20,243 bases of DNA from a virus, in the IMG/VR virus record IMGVR_UViG_3300027754_000538, positions 1 through 20,243 of that record. One strand, given 5' to 3'. Positions 13,581-20,243 of the stretch are shown one piece after another; the stretch's first letter is position 1, and the number at the start of each line of letters is the position of its first letter. Below the pieces are notes generated by a model, which was given only the letters and a program-made list of their open reading frames with translations, did no database searches and had not been told where the DNA came from. A program made the translations under genes and the position numbers.

Positions 13581-15641
13581 TCAGAGGGTGTTGTTGCCAC
13601 GGCTGAATGATTCAGGGTGACGAACAGCAATGTCACAATCTTGCATCGCTACAACACGCACAGTACCAGAGGTGCTATGTGTGTAAGGGTCAACCATCAA
13701 ATCCAAGCCAGAGAAGTAACCAATGATTAAGTCGGCAAAGTTGCCAAACCACAAATCATTAGATGCGACTTGGTTAGACAAGATGCCGCGATAGCCGTTA
13801 ACTAAATCGCCTTCCATCACAAACAAACCTGAACCAGTGTCCTTGGTCTTAGTCTTCAGAGCACCGCGCATAGCAGCATTCATCAAATACACAGGGCTGC
13901 CGGTCAATGCATTAGCGCCTGCTACATCGCTTTCAAGTGCTACCACTTCAGCAAATGTAGGGGTGTCCGCAGCAAAGTCTTCAGTGCCAACGCCAGTTGT
14001 TAGCTTGAGACCTAGTGGCTCGCTGCTATTGCCGGTGCCATAAAGGCCAGCAACGTCAATCTTGAGTGCCAATACACGGGCAAGATCATTGCGTACCATG
14101 TTCTCAACGTCGATGCTGGATTGCAGCATCAGGCGGCGGCTGTAATCAGTGAAAGCTGCAACCGTGCGCGGTGTCAGGCTTACTTGATCAACCGTTTGCT
14201 GGCTTTCAGTAGGTGCGCCAGACTCAGCTACCCAATAAGCAGTAGCAGCGCCAGATTGGCGAGGAATTGCAACGTTACCAACCAAACCGGTTAGCACAGT
14301 AGCGCCTGCTTGGTCTAGTGCGGATGCGTGACGCAGCAAGTCAATAAAGCTGCCAGCATCCAAATCAGTAGCAACTAAGTTACCACCAGCAGATGCAGTG
14401 CCTACAGACAAATCACGGCGCAGTACATCTTGGGGAATTGTGATACCACGTGATTGGCGGCCCAATTTTGCAGCCGCAGCATCAGATGCTTCAATCTCAA
14501 ATGCAGCCGATTCACGCGCAGCGCGGTCGGTTGGATTTGCTAAATAGTTGATGGCACGCAAAAACGAAAAGCTGCGGCTTTCCTTTTCGCTCATGCCGAT
14601 GTCGGCAACGCTCATAGTCACAGGCTCCTGATAGGTGTTTATTTTGTCTAGAACAGCAGCACGTGCCTCGTCGATTGAACAACAAGATTCGATTAGCTGT
14701 TGGCCGAGGTCGGCCATCCCATGCTTAGTGCATAGAGAATTGATACTGGAGATGCGTGAGCGTTCGGCCTCAACGGCTTCGGCCCGCACCACGGCCAGAT
14801 CTGGAGTGGCGGATTCCATGTTAGGAAGGGGTTCTGGGGTTGGTGCTGCCGGAGCAGCGGGGTTAGTCAATAGCAAGGATCTTCCAATCCCTACTGTTTT
14901 GTCAGCCGGTATAGAAACCATTGAGATTTCATACGGACTCCATGCAGTGGCAACATAGTCACCACCGCCGCGCTCTTCCATCTTATCAATGGAATAGCCG
15001 AAGGATACATTCCTAAGAATGCCATCCTTCACATCAGCTAAAATCTCTTGCGCAAATTCATTCTTGCTAAACCGAACACGTGCATAACCGCGCCTTGCTT
15101 TATCATCAATCCTTGCTGCTTCTACTACACCAATAACACGATCTACATCATGATTAAATAGCAATGGTGCGCCATCGTTTAATCGGCTAAGGTCAGCAGC
15201 ACTAACATCATGGCTTAATACTTCATTACCAAAATATCTAGCAACTGGATGTTCAGAACTAAACGGAAATTCATAAGTGCGGTCTTCTACCTCACTAAAT
15301 GCTGTCATCTCAGCGCGGTGGAATTTACCTGTCATGCTGCGGCCTGTTGCTTCTTCAAATTCAATCGGGTCATACTCATGCTCAATTAACCAGTTAAGCG
15401 CTTCATCTACTGTAAATTGCTCTAGGTCAAACCGTATTGCTTGCAGTTCGCTTGTATCACCTTTAATGCCATAGATAAAATCAATGCCCGGCCCGCCTGC
15501 GTCATCTTCACGCGCAAAATCGTCATACTGCTCTGGATCTGTTAGCCGTGCTGCGTGCTCGTTTGGGTATGGGCGCTTTTGGTCCATTACGCTTTTATTC
15601 AATGATGCCTCTATTGTAACTGCTTTAATCATCGCTTTCAT
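13581..15641 (-). CDS. Prohead protease - scaffold - major capsid polyprotein (HK97-type)
   Basis: A 686-residue fusion with three jobs. Residues about 26-96 form a phage module with 'PNEHAARLTDPEQY', 'GIDFIYGIKG' and 'IRFDLEQFTVDEALNWLIEHE'. Residues about 105-256 are a prohead protease of HK97 type: likely catalytic His164 in LLFNHD and Ser213 in LRNVSFGYS. Residues about 276-342 are charged and helical, like a scaffold/delta domain. Residues 343-686 are the HK97-fold capsid (SAGGNLVATDLDAGSFIDLL, DYSRRLMLQSSIDVENMVRND, GILSNQVASNDLWFGNFADL). I chose ATG 15641 (Shine-Dalgarno GGAG 7 nt upstream), overlapping the portal end by 17 nt; ATG 15632 is also possible. A longer frame from 15713 reads into the portal gene with no family support. 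Self-cleavage probably releases capsid during maturation. Confidence 0.92.
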   Translation of the reverse strand: MKAMIKAVTIEASLNKSVMDQKRPYPNEHAARLTDPEQYDDFAREDDAGGPGIDFIYGIKGDTSELQAIRFDLEQFTVDEALNWLIEHEYDPIEFEEATGRSMTGKFHRAEMTAFSEVEDRTYEFPFSSEHPVARYFGNEVLSHDVSAADLSRLNDGAPLLFNHDVDRVIGVVEAARIDDKARRGYARVRFSKNEFAQEILADVKDGILRNVSFGYSIDKMEERGGGDYVATAWSPYEISMVSIPADKTVGIGRSLLLTNPAAPAAPTPEPLPNMESATPDLAVVRAEAVEAERSRISSINSLCTKHGMADLGQQLIESCCSIDEARAAVLDKINTYQEPVTMSVADIGMSEKESRSFSFLRAINYLANPTDRAARESAAFEIEASDAAAAKLGRQSRGITIPQDVLRRDLSVGTASAGGNLVATDLDAGSFIDLLRHASALDQAGATVLTGLVGNVAIPRQSGAATAYWVAESGAPTESQQTVDQVSLTPRTVAAFTDYSRRLMLQSSIDVENMVRNDLARVLALKIDVAGLYGTGNSSEPLGLKLTTGVGTEDFAADTPTFAEVVALESDVAGANALTGSPVYLMNAAMRGALKTKTKDTGSGLFVMEGDLVNGYRGILSNQVASNDLWFGNFADLIIGYFSGLDLMVDPYTHSTSGTVRVVAMQDCDIAVRHPESFSRGNNTL
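14613..14629 (-). promoter_or_regulatory. Internal ribosome-binding site and ATG for free capsid protein
   Basis: Within the polyprotein gene the minus strand carries AGGAG (14629-14625), 9 nt, then ATG at 14615, in frame at codon 343 (MSVADIGMSEKES). This is better placed than most starts of the operon. Translation from here would give a 344-residue capsid without protease or scaffold segment, comparable to internal starts in other phage protease genes. Coincidence is possible, since AGGAG arises easily, but the position just where the capsid part begins makes it likely functional. Confidence 0.65.
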
Positions 15642-17157
15642 CTTCCAACTCCACTGCTGGCAGCTCCGTTTCTTCAAATGGTTGCATTGCAGACTGCGCA
15701 CCGCCACCTGCATTTACTTCACTTGGGTCGGTGTCAGTAACAATATTCATCTCATCTAGCATCGCTAGCTCAGCCTGACGGCCTAGCAATACTGCATCAA
15801 GATCGCCGCCTTGCTCTGTAATCACCTGCGCTAACGTCTTGAACCCACATCGCACTGCTGTTTTATAAGCATCAACTTCTTTTTGTGGGTCCACCCATTC
15901 CCATGTACGTGGCACCCATTTACTAGCGCGGTAACGGTCTGGATTTAGCTCATAGCCCGGCAGCCGCAGCTCACCGCTTAACACTGCCATCTCAAGCCAG
16001 TTATCAAATACCTGTTGATGAAAATTTTCTATCATATAACGTTGCAGTACACGGTACGTGTCGCGCTCCTCTAGCAGGCTTAGCCTGCTGCTGCTGTAAT
16101 TACTTTCTGAGAAATTCTTGCTGATGCTTTCAAAGCTAACGCCGATGCCAGCCGCTACCGCACGCAACATGCTACGCGTAAATGGTTCAAGCTGACCATC
16201 AGGCGAATTAAGATCTGGCACCGTTACTGATTCGCCCGGTGCTAAATACTTAAATACACCTGGAGTAAACTCGCTAACGCGTTCATTATCATAAATTTCA
16301 TCACCTACCAACTCGCCTTCAGGTGATTGGATGAAACCCATCAGGGCGCTGCTAGCGCGTGCACGTACAACCTCAGCCTCCTCATACCCTTGCAACATAT
16401 GCAAACGCATTAATGCCGATGCAAACCATGTAACACCACGCGTCTGGCCTGGCCTTTCTGGTAAAAACAAATGTATTACTTCATTTGCTGGCACACGTAA
16501 CTTCTTGCCGTTAGTCCGTGGATTACCAGCATATGTATCACCGGGATGATTAGCATAAAAATGATAAGCTTGTGGCCTTAAATAACTATCAATTTCAATT
16601 CCCATCCGCACTGTGTTACCAGTTGCGGCCTGGGGTATATCATCATCAATCAAATAATCAGCTTCCAGCACCTGCAATGCAAATGGAATTCGACTATCAC
16701 CAAATGGTTTACGTATCATACGAACAAATACTTCGCCGCTTTCAGCTAAACTCCGCGCTAATAACCGTTCAATATCATGAAAACCTAAAATGCCGCTTAC
16801 ATCACAACGGCTTTTGTTACCCCATATTTCCCATGCTTCATGGATTTGCCCATTAATTGCTTCATCTAATTTGCCGCCGCGTTGCATCCGTACCTGCCCT
16901 TGATGGCGAATGCCATGTCCAATCACATTATTTTGAATAGCACGCAATGCCTGCCGTGCATAGTCATTATCACGGCACAATTGCCTAGCGCGATTACGTA
17001 ATGCCTTAAAGCTAGACTTAATCTCACTATCGGCGCTGGTTGCACTTGTTATCCAGTCAGCCGTCAACCGGTTTATCCTTGCGCCTTGATATGCACGTTG
17101 CCGCCCTTTGATTGGCGCAAATCCCATTGCCTTGAATAGCTGCGTGCGTAAGCCCAT
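15625..17157 (-). CDS. Portal protein (lambda family)
   Basis: A 510-residue protein forming the dodecameric DNA gate at one capsid vertex, where terminase docks. Typical portal features: N-terminal 'ALRNRARQLCRDNDYARQAL' and 'IQNNVIGHGIRHQGQ' , 'FHDIERLLARSLAESGEVFVR', 'LQVLEADYLIDD', 'ANEVIHLFLPERPGQTRGVT', then 'MLRAVAAGIGVSFESISKNF' and 'NYSSSRLSLLEERDTYRVLQ', the hallmark of Phage_portal_2. The C-terminus is acidic (ELEDESDD). The ATG directly follows the previous stop with no gap. The end overlaps the start of the protease-capsid gene, so expression of the two is probably linked. Confidence 0.95.
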   Translation of the reverse strand: MGLRTQLFKAMGFAPIKGRQRAYQGARINRLTADWITSATSADSEIKSSFKALRNRARQLCRDNDYARQALRAIQNNVIGHGIRHQGQVRMQRGGKLDEAINGQIHEAWEIWGNKSRCDVSGILGFHDIERLLARSLAESGEVFVRMIRKPFGDSRIPFALQVLEADYLIDDDIPQAATGNTVRMGIEIDSYLRPQAYHFYANHPGDTYAGNPRTNGKKLRVPANEVIHLFLPERPGQTRGVTWFASALMRLHMLQGYEEAEVVRARASSALMGFIQSPEGELVGDEIYDNERVSEFTPGVFKYLAPGESVTVPDLNSPDGQLEPFTRSMLRAVAAGIGVSFESISKNFSESNYSSSRLSLLEERDTYRVLQRYMIENFHQQVFDNWLEMAVLSGELRLPGYELNPDRYRASKWVPRTWEWVDPQKEVDAYKTAVRCGFKTLAQVITEQGGDLDAVLLGRQAELAMLDEMNIVTDTDPSEVNAGGGAQSAMQPFEETELPAVELEDESDD

Positions 17158-17727
17158 CTAAAACCTCACAAATAAATTATGCGGATTGCCAAGGCCATTA
17201 GCAATCAATTCCGCCGCCTGCTCGCGTTTAACCTCAGCTTTTAATTTTGCTTCTAGTTGCATCAAGTCAGATAGCGAATACTTACTAAGGCTACGCCCTG
17301 CAATACTATACTGCTGCACTGCACCGCCAGATACAATTGCTCTGATTGCAGCCTTTACTGCGTCTAAATCTTCTTGTAACTGCGTGCGGCCATCAATAGC
17401 GCCTGGTGCGCCGGTATAGCTCAGAGCTTGCAATACCTCAAGCTGGCCAGCACCTAGCGTCAGCTTTTCAGTGCTATAAGTCGCAATCGCCTGCCAATAC
17501 CATTGCCCAGCATCAAAAGCAGCGCTGGTGCCAGCCGCAATCGTAAACTCCCAGCCGGTCCCATAAGCTGTGCCAACAACCGTTGCGCCTTCACTTGCTG
17601 TATTAGTCCGCAAATAATAAGTAAGCGTCCATGTAGCGCTAGTAATAGCATTGCCAAACCCATCCGCCGCCGCGTCATCACGCCATTTGACCGTATCGCC
17701 TGCTCTGATTTGTGCTGGGATTTTCAC
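17158..17727 (-). CDS. Ig-like plus connector-type head protein
   Basis: A 189-residue protein from a GTG start 2 nt after the large-terminase stop. Residues about 5-95 resemble an Ig-like beta sandwich ('AGDTVKWRDD', 'SATWTLTYYLRTN', 'GTGWEFTIAAGTSAAFDAGQW', 'WQAIATYSTEKLTLGAGQLEV'). Residues about 110-180 are helical with 'QYSIAGRSLSKYSLSDLMQLEA', a pattern of small proteins between terminase and portal genes (DUF6148/gpW-like: '.Y...GRS.....L.DL......L'), often a head-tail joining factor. It seems to be two modules in one protein. Its location between terminase and portal fits a packaging/head-completion role. I have no exact family for the N-terminal module. Confidence 0.7.
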   Translation of the reverse strand: MKIPAQIRAGDTVKWRDDAAADGFGNAITSATWTLTYYLRTNTASEGATVVGTAYGTGWEFTIAAGTSAAFDAGQWYWQAIATYSTEKLTLGAGQLEVLQALSYTGAPGAIDGRTQLQEDLDAVKAAIRAIVSGGAVQQYSIAGRSLSKYSLSDLMQLEAKLKAEVKREQAAELIANGLGNPHNLFVRF

Positions 17728-17729
17728 GG

Positions 17730-19586
17730 CTACCAGTTGCGGACGAACTCAGTGCCGGTAGCTACCGGCTTTGGCTTCCTCGATCTTAGCGGCAACTTAG
17801 CACCACTATCAAGTTGTTCTTGTAATTGCTGCCACATCGTAGCCCTATTAAATTTGCGGTAGCTCAATTGCAACGCTGCATAAGCGTAAACCGCGCAGTC
17901 CAGCGCCTCATTGCGTGCGCTTGGTTTCTTTACCCATTCCCTTATCGGAAACCCGCGCAAATAACGCAACGTCTGCTTTTCAGCCGTCAACTGCTCAAAA
18001 TATTCTCCATCAGCAGCCAAGCCAAACCGCAACCCGCCCGGCCCTTCATCGTTATGTTTCATCCTGCCAAATAATGTAGTTTTAATTGTATCACTACCAA
18101 CACTAAATAATGTAACACCACGTTTTAACGTGCGGCCTTTAGTATTAACATCTACCTTATTGCCTTTGCTAACTGCTACACTGCCGCGCTTGCTGCTGCC
18201 TTTAATCGCAACCACGCCTTGCCGTATTCGGTCCCGTACATAATTATAAACTTCATGTGTGCAGTGGCCGCCAGAGTCAATAGCCATCTGCGTAATCTTT
18301 AATTCCTTGTTGCTTTCAGTAGCCCATGCTGTAGCTAATACTTGATCAAGTTGGCCCCACACTTCAATCTGCGTTGGGTCACCCATAACCTCTTGGTGCC
18401 ATATCAACCAACCTGTTTCAGCTTCACCCCATCCCCATACACTAATAGCCAACCTATTATCCTGCACGTCAACACCAGCCGTCAGCAGCAACACGCCATC
18501 TGGGCATATACCAGACGCATAATTTAAGCGCTTTGCAATTAATCCATCAGCACTTACCTTGCTTGCATAATCTTCTTCCCATGTTTCAGCCAATCTAGTA
18601 TTAACAAAGCTCTTAAGCATTGGCGCATCTGCCTTTGCACGTAAAAAATCATCAACCATATCAACCCAACTAAGCCATCCCAATGGTGAATACAAGCCCG
18701 ACAAATGGAATCCAGCCGTCTTGCCATCACATGGTGCTGTAGCTCGCCACTCACCTTGTTGCAGCATCATCGGTTTATGGATTTCTGCAAACTGCTCCTT
18801 GCATTTCTCGCATTCATATCGCACTGTGCTCGCATCATTATCAGCCCATTTAAGCTGTGCCCACTTCAACCATTGCATCTCATTGCACTTAGGGCACGGC
18901 ACATAAAACCGCCTTTGGTCACTGCGTAAATATTCAGCTTCAATACGACTAAAATCTTTTACTGTTGGTGTGCTAGTAAGTAAAATCTTACGCCTAGCAA
19001 ATGTAGTAGCGCGTTTCTCCGCCAAACTAACAGGGTCACCCTCGCCATCTACATCAGCAGGGAACGCATCAACCTCATCCATAAAAATATAACGGCATGG
19101 TGTAGACCTCAACCCAGTTGCACTATTGGCACCAGTAAGCAGCATCATCCCGCCTGGGAACTCCTTAGCAAACATCGTATTACCGCTATCCCTACTTCTA
19201 GCCGGTGCAATCTTATCCGCTAAACATGGCGTCTCACTAATAAGCGATTCCAACCTTTGCTTTGATAATCGCTTTGCCATCTCAACCGTAGGTTGCACCA
19301 ACAACATCGGCCCCGGTGCTGAATTGATTACATACCCCAGCCAGTTGCTGCCAGCCTCCGTCTTGCCCGTCTGCGCTGCAAACATCATCACAACACGCTG
19401 CACGTTGCTGCTACTGCTAAGGCAATCCATCGGCTCCTTCAAATAAGGCGTCCTGCTAGTCCTCCATGGCCCTGGCTCCGCGCTTGCCTTACTGCTAAGC
19501 CTTCTATTGGCATCAGCCCATTCGCTAACCGTTAATGCTAGGTCAGGCCGCAGCCCATCCATAAACGCATCACGCCATACGCTCAT
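17730..19586 (-). CDS. terL: Terminase large subunit, GpA family
   Basis: A 618-residue packaging motor. The ATPase part has a Walker-A-like AAQTGKT (70-76) and Walker B IFMDEVDAF (167-175; D170, E171), with motif III near LLTSTPT (202-208). A four-cysteine zinc ribbon follows: CPKC (231-234) and CEKC (259-262), typical of the GpA family. The C-terminal RNase H-like nuclease shows Asp at 373 (AGVDVQ), 437 (AIDSGG) and 563 (ALDCAVYA). N-terminal 'TVSEWADANRRLSSKASAEP' and 'GPWRTSRTPYL' are signature sequences of GpA. It overlaps the small terminase by four bases (ATGA). The type suggests cos or headful packaging by a lambda-related enzyme; the mode cannot be decided here. Confidence 0.97.
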   Translation of the reverse strand: MSVWRDAFMDGLRPDLALTVSEWADANRRLSSKASAEPGPWRTSRTPYLKEPMDCLSSSSNVQRVVMMFAAQTGKTEAGSNWLGYVINSAPGPMLLVQPTVEMAKRLSKQRLESLISETPCLADKIAPARSRDSGNTMFAKEFPGGMMLLTGANSATGLRSTPCRYIFMDEVDAFPADVDGEGDPVSLAEKRATTFARRKILLTSTPTVKDFSRIEAEYLRSDQRRFYVPCPKCNEMQWLKWAQLKWADNDASTVRYECEKCKEQFAEIHKPMMLQQGEWRATAPCDGKTAGFHLSGLYSPLGWLSWVDMVDDFLRAKADAPMLKSFVNTRLAETWEEDYASKVSADGLIAKRLNYASGICPDGVLLLTAGVDVQDNRLAISVWGWGEAETGWLIWHQEVMGDPTQIEVWGQLDQVLATAWATESNKELKITQMAIDSGGHCTHEVYNYVRDRIRQGVVAIKGSSKRGSVAVSKGNKVDVNTKGRTLKRGVTLFSVGSDTIKTTLFGRMKHNDEGPGGLRFGLAADGEYFEQLTAEKQTLRYLRGFPIREWVKKPSARNEALDCAVYAYAALQLSYRKFNRATMWQQLQEQLDSGAKLPLRSRKPKPVATGTEFVRNW

Positions 19587-20107
19587 CGCTCTGCCTCAAT
19601 CAATGCCAGCAATGCGTCCCTATGCTCCTCGCTCAACATCTTATGAATTACCATCGCGTCAGTTTCACCTGCTAACTGATGGCTTAACCTATCAGCTAAA
19701 TTAGCCAGCGCTTCACGTATCGACCGCCCTACCTGATACGCCTGCTTCTTTACGTCATCAGCAGCAACCAACTCACCACGCTGCAATGAAACCTGCAACT
19801 TCGCTAGCTCCGCTTGGTAATGCTCGCGCCTTGCCCTGCTTTCATTTAACTCTGGTATCGAATCATCAGGTAATGACTTAATAACCTGCTTCAATTGTTG
19901 CGGGTCTATAGGGTCAGCATCTGGTACCTTAGAATTATGTGTCTTCAATGTATTCTTTCGCCATAACTCAAGCGCCATATCGCGATCAAGCCATCGCTTA
20001 CCATCTTTTTCAACAACAGCTTCTGCAATACGGTCTTTAGTCGCATGTGTTACAGCACCACGGCTACAACCTTTAATCGTTGCAAATTCTGAAAACGTAA
20101 CTAGCAA
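19583..20107 (-). CDS. terS: Terminase small subunit
   Basis: A 174-residue DNA-recognition subunit. The start is TTG: an in-frame TAG lies two codons upstream and no ATG follows until codon 44, beyond the DNA-binding part. Residues 1-50 resemble a winged-helix Nu1-like domain (LVTFSEFATIKGCSRGAVTHA, WLDRDMALELWRKN). Residues about 88-128 form a charged helix (ELNESRARREHYQAELAKLQ), likely coiled-coil for oligomerisation, followed by a helical part (YQVGRSIREALANLADRLS) as in phage small terminases. It ends in ATGA overlap with the large subunit. Binding of DNA next to its own gene is usual, so the 11-bp repeats just upstream are candidate sites (inference). Confidence 0.88.
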   Translation of the reverse strand: MLVTFSEFATIKGCSRGAVTHATKDRIAEAVVEKDGKRWLDRDMALELWRKNTLKTHNSKVPDADPIDPQQLKQVIKSLPDDSIPELNESRARREHYQAELAKLQVSLQRGELVAADDVKKQAYQVGRSIREALANLADRLSHQLAGETDAMVIHKMLSEEHRDALLALIEAER

Positions 20108-20110
20108 CTG

Positions 20111-20143
20111 CTAAACCCAAACTAAACACATCTTAAACACCTT
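20111..20143. repeat. Three 11-bp direct repeats upstream of terS
   Basis: Plus strand units start at 20111, 20122 and 20133: ctaaacccaaa, ctaaacacatc, ttaaacacctt. They are spaced exactly 11 bp, about one helical turn, and share the core (C/T)TAAACMC. Regularly phased direct repeats beside a small-terminase gene are what a protein-binding site (packaging or operator) looks like. They also lie in a leader where no gene is certain. The score may be inflated by low-complexity A/C composition. Confidence 0.5.
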
Positions 20144-20243
20144 TAGGCTTCTTGTGTCTTGCGATATCCAAACCCCTTGCGGCGCAAGGCTTTAGAAGGT
20201 TTTAGCGCTGACGCTAGAAAATAAACGAGCGCGTGGACTACCA
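20143..20243 (-). CDS. Possible 3' end of an upstream gene (open to the right edge)
   Basis: The minus-strand frame from codon 20241 is open for 32 codons to TAA at 20145-20143. It reads ...LASALKPSKALRRKGFGYRK..., a basic C-terminus. A second minus frame is also open at the edge for a shorter distance (to a TAA about 50 nt in). An open run of this length is common by chance. It could belong to a regulatory or DNA-modifying protein before the terminase, but no motif supports that. The rest of the leader (20108-20142) holds only the repeats. Confidence 0.25.
   Translation of the reverse strand, partial: VVHALVYFLASALKPSKALRRKGFGYRKTQEA
20175..20189. other. Short GC-rich hairpin in the terminase leader
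   Basis: CCTTGC (20175-20180) and GCAAGG (20184-20189) form a perfect 6-bp stem with a 3-base loop. No run of T follows on either strand, so it is not a convincing intrinsic terminator. It may be structural DNA or RNA in the packaging/regulatory leader. Confidence 0.4.
20203..20216. other. Short hairpin in the terminase leader
   Basis: TAGCG (20203-20207) and CGCTA (20212-20216) form a perfect 5-bp stem with loop CTGA. It is 13 bp away from the other hairpin. No T-run follows, so not a terminator. A 5-bp stem is readily found by chance. Confidence 0.3.

Noticed and set aside
14635-14958. Plus-strand 107-residue open frame opposite the scaffold segment
   Set aside because: Antisense shadow of the protease-capsid gene; no motif.
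15642-15713. Longer start for the protease-capsid gene (ATG 15713)
   Set aside because: The extra 24 residues lie entirely inside the portal gene and do not resemble the family; ATG 15641 has a good Shine-Dalgarno.
20175-20189. Leader hairpin as an intrinsic terminator
   Set aside because: No T-run follows on either strand.

Overview
The window is the virion-structure module of a tailed double-stranded DNA phage or prophage. It is most likely a siphovirus: there is one tail-tube protein, a tape measure and a tail-tip protein, and no contractile-sheath gene. Every supported gene is on the minus strand, so the operon reads from right to left, and neighbouring genes touch or overlap by 1-4 bases (ATGA and TAATG junctions). 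No integrase, lysis gene, tRNA, insertion sequence or CRISPR array is visible. The host cannot be read from the sequence. Several adhesin modules (LamG, SPRY, a C-terminal tandem repeat, and an N-terminal 'AGE...KxGdGxTxW' module) resemble those common in aquatic phages, including cyanophages. A freshwater or marine bacterial host is therefore a reasonable guess only.

Head and packaging (about 20107 to 12741): small terminase, GpA-type large terminase, a small Ig-like/connector protein, lambda-type portal, and one long gene that joins an HK97-type prohead protease, a scaffold-like segment and the major capsid protein. An internal ribosome-binding site and ATG could also yield free capsid protein. 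Then come three small head or head-tail proteins. The leader before the small terminase holds three 11-bp direct repeats and two short hairpins, a candidate packaging or regulatory site.

Neck and tail (12744 to 7338): an unexpected C1q-like jelly-roll protein, a tail-terminator candidate, a 56-residue gene overlapping the tail-tube gene, the tail-tube protein, and the tail-assembly chaperone pair. The chaperone pair carries a textbook -1 frameshift signal: slippery A AAA AAC, a 7-nt spacer and an 8-bp stem. A 640-residue tape measure and a small tail-tip protein follow.

Tail tip and host recognition (7341 to 267): a J-like tail-tip protein with a proline/acid-rich linker, two related small proteins, and three fibre or adhesin proteins ending in a 778-residue LamG/SPRY/repeat adhesin. 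The left edge cuts a small GTG-started gene for a CxCxC...CxC zinc-binding protein of a type often found in phages.

The gene products follow assembly order. Terminase and portal package DNA into the protease-matured capsid, the connector and terminator join it to a tube whose length is set by the tape measure with help from the frameshifted chaperone, and the J-like protein and adhesins bind the host.
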